Positions 8,976 through 18,115 of a DNA stretch of 64,000 nucleotides are shown piece by piece; within the stretch, counting starts at the first letter, position 1, and each line of letters begins with the position of its first letter. The notes under the pieces are model-generated. The model was not told where the DNA came from. It was given only the letters and a program-made list of their open reading frames with translations, and ran no database searches. This DNA is from Cyclobacteriaceae bacterium. GTDB lineage: Bacteria > Bacteroidota > Bacteroidia > Cytophagales > Cyclobacteriaceae. The stretch lies in NCBI GenBank assembly GCA_030584025.1, contig CP129487.1, positions 1,674,001 through 1,738,000 of the forward strand. Direction: 5' to 3'. Made by a program: the position numbers and the translations under genes.

Positions 8976-9638
8976 TTATGGTTCTAATTTCATTTCAGTA
9001 CTGATGCTGTTAAGGAAATCCGATGTTTTATCTTCAGTTACTTTTTCAAGATTAAACTCAGAACGGAAAATTTCGAGTAGAACCATGAGCGGCCGCTGAT
9101 ATAACGTTCCGTAATCGCCTGGCATATCAATCAAGGTTTTGTGATGGCGCACATACACTTCGTTTTTCTTGCCGAGGTGGTGGGGATCGAATTCTGAAAC
9201 CATTTTCTTTAATCCCGGGAATACTACTTTGGCGGCCAGTTCATGCCTGAGTTCTGCATCGGTCATTTTATCCATTAACCTGATCACATTGGGAAGATGA
9301 TCGGCCAGTTCGTACCCGCAGTCGTTGGCGGCTGCGGTGTGCTCCCGGCTCAGGTTTACCAGCAGTTCGGCACGCTTGTAGTCGTCACCAAAGAGCAGGT
9401 AGCCAACATCCAATGTGGTGATGGCCTGCACTTCAAAGGTGCGCGTGTGCAACTCCTGCATCTCATCCAGAGAGGCTGTGGAAACAAACTCGGTAAAGGG
9501 TTCCAGCACTTGGCCCAACTCAGGATAACAACCATCCAGGTAAAGCTGAATTTCCTTTACTTTTTCGGTAAAGCCTTCCAACGGAAAATCCGTGAGTGCC
9601 GACAACAAGGTTAATCTTGAATTTTTTGTCTTAATCAT
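8976..9638 (-). CDS. narJ: Nitrate reductase delta subunit, assembly chaperone
   Basis: The chaperone is about 220 residues and all-helical, of the NarJ/TorD family, which loads the molybdenum cofactor into NarG before membrane attachment. Motifs such as LPLVLL-type helices and DYGTLYQRPL near the C-terminus, plus position between narH and narI, support this. I chose the ATG at 9638, 17 bp downstream of the narH stop. An upstream in-frame start at 9710 would overlap narH by 56 bp and add a non-homologous N-terminus. Confidence 0.85.
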   Translation of the reverse strand: MIKTKNSRLTLLSALTDFPLEGFTEKVKEIQLYLDGCYPELGQVLEPFTEFVSTASLDEMQELHTRTFEVQAITTLDVGYLLFGDDYKRAELLVNLSREHTAAANDCGYELADHLPNVIRLMDKMTDAELRHELAAKVVFPGLKKMVSEFDPHHLGKKNEVYVRHHKTLIDMPGDYGTLYQRPLMVLLEIFRSEFNLEKVTEDKTSDFLNSISTEMKLEP

Positions 9639-9654
9639 ATCCTGTTTGTTTTCG

Positions 9655-11205
9655 TTATGCACTGCGTAACGGTTCCGATTTAAATCCAAATCCAACAGAG
9701 CCACGGGCATCGCCTGGAAACTCCAGCATCTCCAGCGATTGCTCGCGGTGTGAAGCCGGTATCACAAATCGATCATCAAACTTGGCCAGCGAAGTGAGGT
9801 AGTAAATTGCTTCTGCCTCTTCGGCTGTCAGGTTGGTGTCTTTCATTACCTGGTCAACCTTAGCCTGCTCCATATCGCCTACGGTTTTGCTTCTGCGATA
9901 AATACGCACGGCCATAAGCTTTTTCAGGATGTGCTTGATTTTCCCTTCGTCACCCGCACTAAAGAGACTGGCCAGGTATTGTAAGGGAAAACGAGCTTGC
10001 TCAATGGTACCCCATAATTCCTCGGTGCTGGTATCATAAAGCCAGTTGTCGTTCCAGTACTTGGCGATGGGATCCATCTTCTCGGATTGTGCCTGGTTAT
10101 CTACTTCACGCAGGGAGGCCATCACCGGTAACAAGGGTGGTACGTAGAACAACATGGGCAGGGTTCTGAATTCCGGATGTAACGGCAGGGCCAGTCCCCA
10201 TTCTTTAACAAACTTGTAGGTTGGTGAATATTGAGCCGCTTTGATGGTTGAATCGGCCACACCATTTTTCTTGGCTGCTTCAATTACTTGTTCATTGAAG
10301 GGATCGAGGATCATGCTGAGTTGCCGATCTACCAGGTTATTCTCATCGCTGGATGCAGCATCATAAATCATGTCTGCATCATACAGGACTACGCCCAGGT
10401 AGCGTATGCGTCCAACACAAGAATGCATACAGGCAGGTGCATATCCGGCTTCAATTCTGGGGTAACACAGAATGCATTTCTCAGATTTACCAGTATGCCA
10501 GTTGTAATAGGATTTTTTATAGGGGCATGCCGTCACACACATCCGCCACGCCCGGCAAACATTCTGGTTGATCAACACCACACCATCTTCACCACGCTTG
10601 TAGATCGCACCGGAAGGACAGGAGGCTACGCAGGCAGGATTTAAACAATGGTTGCAGATGCGTGGCAGGTAATAAAAGGCCATCCGCTCCAGCTGGAACA
10701 TAGCTTCCTGCTCGGCAGGCGACAGGTTCTTCAGGTTTGGATCCTGTCGAGCATAATCGGGTGTTCCGCTCAGGTCATCGTCCCAGTTAGGACCGCCTTT
10801 GATATCGATGGGTTTGCCTGTGATGAGCGAAACCGGCCTTGCCGTTGGTTGATCATCCATAGCGGGCGATTCAATCAGGTCGAGATACTTGTAGGTAAAA
10901 GGCTCGTAGTAATCATCAATTACCGGCAAGTGTGGGTTGTGAAAGATGTTCATCAATCCACGCAGTTTACCTGCACCCTTCAAACTGATGTCACCATTCT
11001 TCTTTTCCCAACCGCCTTTGTAAATATTCTGATCTTCCCATTTTGTGGGATAACCGGTTCCCGGTTTGGTTTCTACATTATTCCACCATTGATATTCGGC
11101 TCCTTTACGGTCGGTCCATATATTTTTACAGGCAATGGAACAGGTATGACACCCGATGCATTTATCGAGGTGAAAAACCATTGACATTTGTGCTCGTACA
11201 TCCAT
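9655..11205 (-). CDS. narH: Respiratory nitrate reductase beta subunit (iron-sulfur)
   Basis: The 516-residue protein carries four Fe-S cluster motifs: CIGCHTCSIACKN at residues about 16-28, CNHCLNPACVASCPSG, CRAWRMCVTACPYKK and CILCYPR. The Trp in CRAWRMC is the position that makes one cluster a [3Fe-4S] in NarH. It transfers electrons from NarI to NarG on the cytoplasmic side. The C-terminal part (LREVDNQAQSEKMDPI onward) is the NarH-specific extension. It lies 29 bp after narG. Confidence 0.95.
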   Translation of the reverse strand: MDVRAQMSMVFHLDKCIGCHTCSIACKNIWTDRKGAEYQWWNNVETKPGTGYPTKWEDQNIYKGGWEKKNGDISLKGAGKLRGLMNIFHNPHLPVIDDYYEPFTYKYLDLIESPAMDDQPTARPVSLITGKPIDIKGGPNWDDDLSGTPDYARQDPNLKNLSPAEQEAMFQLERMAFYYLPRICNHCLNPACVASCPSGAIYKRGEDGVVLINQNVCRAWRMCVTACPYKKSYYNWHTGKSEKCILCYPRIEAGYAPACMHSCVGRIRYLGVVLYDADMIYDAASSDENNLVDRQLSMILDPFNEQVIEAAKKNGVADSTIKAAQYSPTYKFVKEWGLALPLHPEFRTLPMLFYVPPLLPVMASLREVDNQAQSEKMDPIAKYWNDNWLYDTSTEELWGTIEQARFPLQYLASLFSAGDEGKIKHILKKLMAVRIYRRSKTVGDMEQAKVDQVMKDTNLTAEEAEAIYYLTSLAKFDDRFVIPASHREQSLEMLEFPGDARGSVGFGFKSEPLRSA

Positions 11206-11234
11206 GAGATTTCAGGTTTATGCGTTGGGAATTA

Positions 11235-14200
11235 TTACCATACTAATTTTTCCATCTTCTTTACAATTACGTGGGTATCGCGGTTTGGTGCGATTGGGCC
11301 CCAATAGTTGAAATGATAAGAAAACTGACCGTATCCACCGGTAAGGTAGTTCGGCTTCAAGTGTATGCGTGTGAAGCTGTTGTGTCCGCCACCACGCTTG
11401 TTACCCCGAACTTGTGATTTGGGGATACCTGTAGTTCGTTCCGGTACATGGTAAACAATGCATACACCGCGTGGTATCCGTGAGCTTACACAAGCTCGCG
11501 TACAGTAAACACCGTGGTCGTTGTACACCTCTACCCAGTCGTTGTCTTTGATGCCGAGGTCTTCTGCATCTTTCTCATTGATCCAGCACGGTTCGCATCC
11601 CCGCGAAAGCGTGAGCATGCGCAAGTTCTCCATATACGTGGAGTGGATGTGCCATTTACCATGCGGTGTGAGGCAGTTCAGCACTTTGGCCTGCTCGCGC
11701 TCCAGCGATTCCTTGAGATCACCGTATGCTTCTGGTTTGGGTGAAGGCTTATAGGTAGGAAGGTGCTCGCCATAGGCGATGTACAACTCATGATCCAGGT
11801 AGAAGTGTTGCCTGCCGGTAAGGGTTCTCCATGGAACCAATTTATCAACATTGTAGGTGTAGGCAGAGTAGGCACGACCATCCTGCATTAATCCCGACCA
11901 AAGTGGTGAGGAGTTGTACCTGCGCGGTTGTGCCTGCAGATCCCCGTATGTAATGCCAACCTGTTCATAGCCTTCACCGATATCCGATAACACAAGGCCG
12001 GTTTTTTTCTCTGCTTCCCGGTAGGCACGAACAGTAAGCTTGCCGTTGGTTAGCGTAGATAGTTTTAAAAGTATGTTGGCCGCATCCCGGTCTTCTTTTA
12101 ATGACGGGAGCACGCTACCATTCATCCGTTCTTTCGGGAAGTGGTTTGATTCCATGATTTCATCGTACACATCATCACACATGTAGTTGTTGCCGTGTGC
12201 ACCAAGGCCACTCTTTTTGATACGGTCGCCAAGCGTGATGAACTTGTCGTATAATTTGGTATAATCACGATCTACCACGGCTATGCTGTGCATGGTTTTC
12301 CCTGGTATGGGTTCGCATTCGCCTTTGTACCAGTCTTTCACATGCCGTTGGGTAATCTCACCGGCAGAATCATGGGAAAGCGGTGAGCACACAATGTCCT
12401 TCTGCGGCTCACTCAAATGTTGCTTTGCTATTTCACTGGTGTGTTTGGCAATCAACTTAAAAATATCCCAGTCAGTTTTGGCTTCCCACACCGGTGCAAT
12501 GGCTGCTGAAAGTGGGTGAATGAATGAGTGTAAGTCTGTACTGTTCAAGTCGGCCTTTTCATACCAACTTGCTGCGGGCAATACGATATCTGAATACAAG
12601 GCTGAAGAATCCATACGGAAGTTCAGGTCTACCACGAGGTCCATTTTTCCTTCCGGAGCCATGTCGTGCCACTTTACTTCATCGGTATGATCAGGTGAAT
12701 CTTTGGCGATGCGGTTGGAGTGCGTACCCAAATAGTGTTTAAGTGCGTATTCATGCCCTTTCATGCTGCCCATGATGGCGTTGCCCCGCCAGATGAACCA
12801 AACTTTTGGATGATTTTCTTCTGCTTCAGGATCACCTACCGCATAGTGCAGTTTCTTTGCTTTCAGTTTTTCTACTGTATAATTTTTGATTTCATCATCC
12901 GTCTTTGCACCATTTTGCTGCGCTTCCTTGCTTAGCTCCAGTGTGTTTTGATTGAATTGCGGATAGAATGGCATCCATCCCATGCGCACTGATTGGAATA
13001 TCGTATCGGCTGTATGTTGTTGGGTCCATTTATTTTTTGGAACCGTATTGTATTTAGAAAACTGACCGTCATACCGATATTGACACGTGTTAATGTAATG
13101 CCACAGCGGTGCCTGCTGCAGGCGCGCGGCACTCTGCCAATCCTTACCAAAGGTGAGGGCACTCCATGAATCTACTGGTGCCAGCTTTTCCTGGCCTACA
13201 TAGTGATTCATTCCACCACCATTTTTCCCAACGCAACCAGTAAGCATCAGGGCCATAATACCTGCACGATACATCAGGTTGGCATGGTACCAGTGGTTAA
13301 TCCCTGCACCTACAATGATCATGCATTTACCGCCTGTAAGGTTTGCTGTGTTTGCCCATTCTTTGGCAAACTGAATGACTGTCTTTGAATCTACACCCGT
13401 GAAAATTTCCTGCCATGCCGGTGTATAGGCAGCATCCTTATCGGTGTAGTCTTTCGGATAATCGCCCAGTAGCCCACGATCAACACCATATTGTGCCATC
13501 ACCAGGTCATACACGGTTGTTACCGGAATTTTACCTGCGCTGGTTTGCAAATACTTTACCGGAACGCCACGCTGACGATGCTTGTCCAATCCGAACTCGG
13601 TGAAGGTTACCTGAAGAACCTCATCACTATTATTGATCAGGGTGAGGTATGGATCAAAAGGCTGGTTATCGACTTCATGCTCCAGCTTTATGTTCCAGTT
13701 GCCACCTTTCTTTTCCCAGCGGTGTCCCATGGTTCCTTTCGGTACCACGAGTTTACCTGTCTTGCTGTCGATGTTCAGAAATTTCCAGTCGCCATTTTCA
13801 AGGCTACTGAACTCAGCCATTTCATTGGCGCGAACCAGTTGGCCAGGTACAAGTTTACCGTCTTCCTCTTCAAGTTTTACCAGGAACGGACTGTCGGTGT
13901 ATTGCTTGGTATAGTCTAAAAAATACGGAGTTTGTTTTTCGTGGTGCCACTCCTTTAATATAATGTGCGTTACTGCCATCCAGAAGGCACCATCACTGCC
14001 GGCATGAACGGGCACCCATTGATCGGCATACTTGCACACCTGGCTGAAATCAGGTGAGAACACCACGGCCTTGGTTCCGTTATGTCTGGACTCAGCAAAA
14101 AAGTGACAGTCGGGTGTGCGGGTCATGTTCAGGCAGGCACCCATATCAGCAATCATCTTGGCGTTGTACCAATCGGCACTTTCGCACACATCGGTTTGTT

Positions 14201-14849
14201 CGCCCCATATTTCGGGGAAGGCGGTGGGCAGATCGCAGTACCAATCGTAGAAGCTCAGGTTCACCCCTCCAAAGAGTTGAAGGAATCGGGCGCCTGCCGC
14301 ATAGCTCAGCATGGACATGGCCGGTATGGGTGAAAACCCTATAACGCGATCAGGGCCGTATTTTTTGGCGGTGTAAATATTGGCGGCAGCAATCAGTTCC
14401 ATCACCTCGTCCCAGGTTACCCTTCTGAAGCCACCTTTTCCGCGTGCGTTCTGGTATTTCTTTCTTTTTTCTGCGTTGGCCTGCAGGCTTGCCCAGGCTT
14501 TAACCGGATCACCTGCCTTCTTTTTTTCTTCACGCCAGGCATCGATCAATGCTCCGCGAATAAGGGGATACTTAATGCGAAGCGGGCTATATAAATACCA
14601 AGAAAAAGAAATACCCCGTTGGCAACCGCGCGGCTCATAAGGTGGGAGCGAACTTTCCAGTAATGGATAGTCGAGTTGTTGGGTTTCCCATACCACGATA
14701 CCATCTTTCACATGGATTTGCCAGGAGCACCCACCCGTGCAATTCACGCCATGGGTACTTCGCACTATGCGATCATGCTGAAAGCGGTTGCGGTAAAACT
14801 CTTCCCACTTACGGGTCTGTGGCGATATGATGTCTTCAATCCAGCTCAT
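11235..14849 (-). CDS. narG: Respiratory nitrate reductase alpha subunit (molybdopterin)
   Basis: The 1204-residue length is usual for NarG. The N-terminal FS0 cluster motif HGVNCTGGCSW has the His first ligand typical of membrane-bound NarG. YEPRGCQRGISFSWYLYSP and the cofactor-binding NRDTHVIVKK near the C-terminus also match. No twin-Arg export signal is obvious at the N-terminus, so cytoplasmic orientation is assumed. It reduces nitrate to nitrite with quinol-derived electrons. It lies second in the operon after a diheme cytochrome c. Confidence 0.96.
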   Translation of the reverse strand: MSWIEDIISPQTRKWEEFYRNRFQHDRIVRSTHGVNCTGGCSWQIHVKDGIVVWETQQLDYPLLESSLPPYEPRGCQRGISFSWYLYSPLRIKYPLIRGALIDAWREEKKKAGDPVKAWASLQANAEKRKKYQNARGKGGFRRVTWDEVMELIAAANIYTAKKYGPDRVIGFSPIPAMSMLSYAAGARFLQLFGGVNLSFYDWYCDLPTAFPEIWGEQTDVCESADWYNAKMIADMGACLNMTRTPDCHFFAESRHNGTKAVVFSPDFSQVCKYADQWVPVHAGSDGAFWMAVTHIILKEWHHEKQTPYFLDYTKQYTDSPFLVKLEEEDGKLVPGQLVRANEMAEFSSLENGDWKFLNIDSKTGKLVVPKGTMGHRWEKKGGNWNIKLEHEVDNQPFDPYLTLINNSDEVLQVTFTEFGLDKHRQRGVPVKYLQTSAGKIPVTTVYDLVMAQYGVDRGLLGDYPKDYTDKDAAYTPAWQEIFTGVDSKTVIQFAKEWANTANLTGGKCMIIVGAGINHWYHANLMYRAGIMALMLTGCVGKNGGGMNHYVGQEKLAPVDSWSALTFGKDWQSAARLQQAPLWHYINTCQYRYDGQFSKYNTVPKNKWTQQHTADTIFQSVRMGWMPFYPQFNQNTLELSKEAQQNGAKTDDEIKNYTVEKLKAKKLHYAVGDPEAEENHPKVWFIWRGNAIMGSMKGHEYALKHYLGTHSNRIAKDSPDHTDEVKWHDMAPEGKMDLVVDLNFRMDSSALYSDIVLPAASWYEKADLNSTDLHSFIHPLSAAIAPVWEAKTDWDIFKLIAKHTSEIAKQHLSEPQKDIVCSPLSHDSAGEITQRHVKDWYKGECEPIPGKTMHSIAVVDRDYTKLYDKFITLGDRIKKSGLGAHGNNYMCDDVYDEIMESNHFPKERMNGSVLPSLKEDRDAANILLKLSTLTNGKLTVRAYREAEKKTGLVLSDIGEGYEQVGITYGDLQAQPRRYNSSPLWSGLMQDGRAYSAYTYNVDKLVPWRTLTGRQHFYLDHELYIAYGEHLPTYKPSPKPEAYGDLKESLEREQAKVLNCLTPHGKWHIHSTYMENLRMLTLSRGCEPCWINEKDAEDLGIKDNDWVEVYNDHGVYCTRACVSSRIPRGVCIVYHVPERTTGIPKSQVRGNKRGGGHNSFTRIHLKPNYLTGGYGQFSYHFNYWGPIAPNRDTHVIVKKMEKLVW

Positions 14850-14865
14850 AAATATTGGTTAAGAA

Positions 14866-15735
14866 TTATGAATAAACCTGACGATCAAAAATTTTCTTGT
14901 TTACGGCATTCTTTTTTCGGTTCGACCACACCATGGAAAAGATAACCAACAATGCGATAAAGCTTGCACCCCCACTTAACAAGAAGAAATGTTGCCAGTT
15001 GCGCGGGTATTGCCCGAATTGATCTTCATCTGCTTGTTTGAGAAAAGCTGTAAGGGCGTAGGCTTCCTGTTCTGAAACCGGGTGGTTTAAATATGCTTCT
15101 CGCATGGCTGGAAATGGGGGAGAGGTTAGGATTGCCTGGATACCCGCTTCATTCATTCGGGAAAAAGCATCGGTTAAATCCTTGGCTAATAGTCCGCCTC
15201 CAATCAACGCGTTATTTTTAACATGATGACAGGAAATGCAACCGGGACCCCCTTCACCCAACTTTGTTTCTCCTGTGAATAGCAATTGCCCCAACTTGAT
15301 TTCGCTTTCAGTAGCTTCATTCACTGAACGTACCGGTTGTTTGGGTTCCTCGGGAATTGATGATGTAGTTGACTCAGTCGTGGCTACGAAACCGGGGCTT
15401 TTCGATTTTATATAGCCAATGATTTCCTTAATCTGATCAATCGAATAGGGCGCATCAGGCATCACAGTTTTATTGTATTCCTCAAAAAGGGCAACCGCAT
15501 CGGGATCTCCTTTGCTAACCATAGCTTGTGATGATTTAATGAATTCTGCTAGCCAATCATCTGACCTTCGAAGTTGTACATCGGCCAGATCGGGCCCTAT
15601 CAGCCTACCTTTAGATATGGTGTGACAGGCTGAACAGAATGTTTTAAACATCATTTCACCTGATTGTTGGGCGTAGGCGGCAAATATCCCCACGCAAAAT
15701 ACAAGGGTGGTTAAACCGAGTTTTACTGTTTTCAT
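14866..15735 (-). CDS. Diheme cytochrome c heading the nar operon (NarC-like)
   Basis: The 289-residue protein has a signal peptide (residues 1-22, ending AYAQQ) and two haem c motifs, CSACH (about residue 35) and CISCH (about residue 164). Candidate distal Met residues are present (TVMPDAPYS in domain 1). A C-terminal TM helix (HFFLLSGGASFIALLVIFSMVW) tethers it to the membrane. Thermus nar operons also begin with a diheme cytochrome, narC, that serves the nitrate reductase, and the same role is inferred here. A perfect 26-bp palindrome lies 50 bp upstream. Confidence 0.85.
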   Translation of the reverse strand: MKTVKLGLTTLVFCVGIFAAYAQQSGEMMFKTFCSACHTISKGRLIGPDLADVQLRRSDDWLAEFIKSSQAMVSKGDPDAVALFEEYNKTVMPDAPYSIDQIKEIIGYIKSKSPGFVATTESTTSSIPEEPKQPVRSVNEATESEIKLGQLLFTGETKLGEGGPGCISCHHVKNNALIGGGLLAKDLTDAFSRMNEAGIQAILTSPPFPAMREAYLNHPVSEQEAYALTAFLKQADEDQFGQYPRNWQHFFLLSGGASFIALLVIFSMVWSNRKKNAVNKKIFDRQVYS

Positions 15736-15784
15736 TGAAGGGTGGTTGATGGTTCTGATATAAATATCTGCTTTTTGATTATCT

Positions 15785-15831
15785 AATAAAAGATAATATT
15801 ATCTTTTATTACGAAAACCAAAGTACCTTTG
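15785..15831. promoter_or_regulatory. Perfect 26-bp palindrome between the nar operon and a divergent gene
   Basis: Positions 15785-15810 are a perfect inverted repeat, AATAAAAGATAAT followed by its complement. This is the cleanest copy of the palindrome seen at six other places in the window. On the plus strand a TACCTTTG box follows at 15824-15831 with a 13-bp gap. On the minus strand no clear TAnnTTTG box is seen at the usual 4-5 bp. It probably controls narC-GHJI and possibly the divergent gene. Confidence 0.7.
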
Positions 15832-15833
15832 GA

Positions 15834-16307
15834 ATGGATTTGGCAGATCTGTTAATGGTCCGTGGTAATACCATACTGCATTATCTTAAATTAATAGGGT
15901 TGGTTGCCGTAGTGATTATGATTTGGTTAACCTCGGAAAGGAGCACGGAACCACCCCGTTTTTCAACCGGTCAGCCCAAGTCGACCGGTGGGTTTATTAA
16001 TGGAAAGGCCGAGGGTACGTGGACCTGGTGGTATGAGAACGGAACTAAAATGACCGAAGGAAATTTCGAGGAGGGAAAACGGAATGGCCTGTGGAATACG
16101 TGGTACGAAAATGGAGTAAAAAAAAGTGAGGGCCAGTATGTTGACGATAAATTGAATGGAATGTATATGCAATGGTACCCAAACGGAAACCTGCGGTTGG
16201 AGGGAAGATATGTGAATGATATGAAAGATGGCCTATTCCGGTATTATGATACAAGTAGTATGCTTTTAAGGGAAAGTAACTACATTAATGGTTTGCTGAT
16301 TAAGTAG
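15834..16307 (+). CDS. Membrane-anchored MORN-like (YwqK-type) repeat protein
   Basis: The 157-residue protein has an N-terminal hydrophobic segment (residues about 14-33) followed by four to five repeats of the form G-x-W-x-x-WYENGxKxxEGx(Y/F). This is the YwqK/MORN-variant repeat common in Bacteroidota lipoproteins and surface proteins. The repeats WTWWYENG, WNTWYENG and MQWYPNG are clear. The ATG at 15834 is only 2 bp past a -7 box, so translation may start at the next Met (15855). Function unknown. Confidence 0.7.
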   Translation: MDLADLLMVRGNTILHYLKLIGLVAVVIMIWLTSERSTEPPRFSTGQPKSTGGFINGKAEGTWTWWYENGTKMTEGNFEEGKRNGLWNTWYENGVKKSEGQYVDDKLNGMYMQWYPNGNLRLEGRYVNDMKDGLFRYYDTSSMLLRESNYINGLLIK

Positions 16308-16340
16308 TCCTTAATGACCTGTTTAATAATTTTTATTGCT

Positions 16341-16691
16341 ATGAAAAAGAAATCAACCAAAAGAAAACCAATGCCAAAACCACCCAGGTTTTATGAGCAG
16401 TTCGTTAAAAAATATCCCGCTGTTGCTAAATCCTATGAAGCCATGGGTGATGCCGTTCATGGTCTTGGTCCGTTGGATGACCGCGACCGCGCGTTAATCA
16501 AACTGGCTATTTCCGGTAGTCATTTATACAGCAGCGCATTTAAAGCGCATATCCGAAAGGCAGTCGCATCAGGCCTTTCAAGAGACGAAATTGAACACCT
16601 CGTATTACTCTTCTTACCAACGGTTGGTTTTCCAACCATGATGGCTGCCATGGGGATTGTGGAAGAGCAACTTCAATCCACGGAGAAGTAG
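16341..16691 (+). CDS. Carboxymuconolactone decarboxylase/AhpD-like protein without the CxxC
   Basis: The start is placed at the ATG at 16341 (MKKKSTKRK); an in-frame ATG at 16314 would add nine residues. The protein is about 116 residues. It has the helical CMD/AhpD fold pattern DDRDRALIKLAISGSHL followed by AFKAHIRKAVASGLSRDEIEHLVLL. AhpD-type enzymes carry a redox CxxC before the conserved His. Here that place reads LYSSAFKAH and the protein has no Cys, so peroxidase-type chemistry is unlikely. It follows the MORN-like gene closely. Confidence 0.72.
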   Translation: MKKKSTKRKPMPKPPRFYEQFVKKYPAVAKSYEAMGDAVHGLGPLDDRDRALIKLAISGSHLYSSAFKAHIRKAVASGLSRDEIEHLVLLFLPTVGFPTMMAAMGIVEEQLQSTEK

Positions 16692-16725
16692 TTGCCGGGC
16701 AGTTTAAGATTGAAATTGAGGTAGA

Positions 16726-17007
16726 TTAGGAATATTGATTCTCCGGTTTTTTTTTATGTTTCTGGCCATAATTTCGGGCCTGTGGAACATAACGCAATAA
16801 CCAAAGGGCCAAGACAAATAATACTGAAGAGCCGAGAAAGGCAGCGATTGCTATTCCGCGGTGATCTTCCAATGCATTATTTAGGGCACTGTATAACAAC
16901 CACACCTGAATGCCTAGGATGCCTATTAACAAAGCAATGACTCCACCCATTAAAGTGTTGGTCTTATTCGGATGCGCCTGATTTTGTACTTCTCTGAAAT
17001 CGCCCAT
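16726..17007 (-). CDS. Small two-helix membrane protein at the end of the second oxidoreductase operon
   Basis: The 93-residue protein has two TM helices (about residues 20-42 and 53-70) and a Lys-rich tail, KHKKKPENQ. I do not recognise a named function; similar small proteins accompany this type of molybdopterin/Rieske cluster (recollection, not checked). It begins 2 bp after the Rieske gene stop, so it is almost surely part of that operon and may be a small subunit of the complex. Confidence 0.65.
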   Translation of the reverse strand: MGDFREVQNQAHPNKTNTLMGGVIALLIGILGIQVWLLYSALNNALEDHRGIAIAAFLGSSVLFVLALWLLRYVPQARNYGQKHKKKPENQYS

Positions 17008-17009
17008 AA

Positions 17010-17528
17010 CTATGCTGATTTTTCTTCGAATGCTTTCACATAAACCTGATTGTCCTTTATAACCACCTGTAGTTGGGGTAAAGGTCGGGGAGGTGGTCCC
17101 TGAAGCACCACACCCGTTTGAGCATCAAAGTATCCTTTATGACAGGGGCATTCAATTTTATTCAGATCTGCCCGGTAACGCACAGCACAGGATAAGTGTG
17201 TACATTTTTGTTCAAATGCACGCCACTTATTTTCATCAAGGTGAATAAGTATATAGGGAACTTCCAGCCGTCCTTTAATTACAAATTGTTTCATTTCCCC
17301 AACCGGTACATCCGTCCGAAGGCATACCAAATGTTCTCCTGCAAGTGGCTGAGTTGGAAAGGCAAACGATTTAATTACGATGGCACCATTGCCGAGCGCC
17401 ATGCCACCGGAAAGCAAGCACATAAATTTAGCGAACTCTCTTCGTGAAATGTGGGTGGCCTCACTTTGCTCTATCGGAAAGTCACTTTTCCAATTGGGAG
17501 TTTTTTCTTTTTCAGGCGTTGTCAACAT
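17010..17528 (-). CDS. Rieske [2Fe-2S] protein
   Basis: The 172-residue protein has a Rieske domain with CTHLSC and CPCHKGYFD, giving the two Cys and two His cluster ligands (C-x-H and C-x-x-H). The N-terminal segment SRREFAKFMCLLSGG resembles a Tat-type signal anchor, so the domain is likely outside the cytoplasmic membrane. It sits between the ferredoxin-like subunit and a small membrane protein in the operon of the second molybdopterin enzyme. It is likely an electron-transfer subunit of that complex. Confidence 0.88.
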   Translation of the reverse strand: MLTTPEKEKTPNWKSDFPIEQSEATHISRREFAKFMCLLSGGMALGNGAIVIKSFAFPTQPLAGEHLVCLRTDVPVGEMKQFVIKGRLEVPYILIHLDENKWRAFEQKCTHLSCAVRYRADLNKIECPCHKGYFDAQTGVVLQGPPPRPLPQLQVVIKDNQVYVKAFEEKSA

Positions 17529-17539
17529 ACTTCTTCGTA

Positions 17540-18112
17540 TTAATCATGAACATTGAGTATTGTACTTCCTTTGGGCATCATAATGTTTACCTTCGTTTTA
17601 ACAGTTTCATTACCGAACTTGAAAGTCTGCACAGGATCACTGTCTGGGCGCATCTTACGGATCTCCTCGCGTGTTCCGTAGTATAGTGCCTGACTTGGGC
17701 ATACGGTTGCACACATAGGTTTTTTGCCGGCACTGGTACGATCGTAGCACATGTTGCACTTCATCATGAGTTCTGCTTTCTCTTCTTTTTTTGGTACACC
17801 AAACGGGCATGCCAGTACGCAATTGGAACAACCGATACAACGGGCCGTATTGGCAGTATGCACCACGCCAAAGCTGTCTTTTGTAATGGCATCGGCAGGG
17901 CATACATTGGCACAGGCGGGTTCTTCACAATGCATGCATACTTGTACGGTTGTTTGCACGGTGTGTGCTCGATCGACATAATGAATATGGATCATGCTTT
18001 CTTGTCCGTTTGTTTCACATTCGGCACAGGCCATTTCACACGCGTGGCAACCAATGCAGCGCTGCATGTCGATAAAAAATTCCTGATCATGTTTATATTC
18101 TGCTGCGGCCAT
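17540..18112 (-). CDS. Four-cluster ferredoxin-like electron-transfer subunit
   Basis: The 190-residue protein of the FdhB/NrfC/PhsB type shows Cys motifs for four [4Fe-4S] clusters: CIGCHACEMACAECE, CMHCEEPACANVCP, CIGCSNCVLACPFG and CNMCYDR with a later CATVCP. It starts 3 bp after the molybdopterin subunit. It would shuttle electrons between the catalytic subunit and the Rieske/cytochrome b side. Confidence 0.9.
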   Translation of the reverse strand: MAAAEYKHDQEFFIDMQRCIGCHACEMACAECETNGQESMIHIHYVDRAHTVQTTVQVCMHCEEPACANVCPADAITKDSFGVVHTANTARCIGCSNCVLACPFGVPKKEEKAELMMKCNMCYDRTSAGKKPMCATVCPSQALYYGTREEIRKMRPDSDPVQTFKFGNETVKTKVNIMMPKGSTILNVHD

Positions 18113-18115
18113 GTT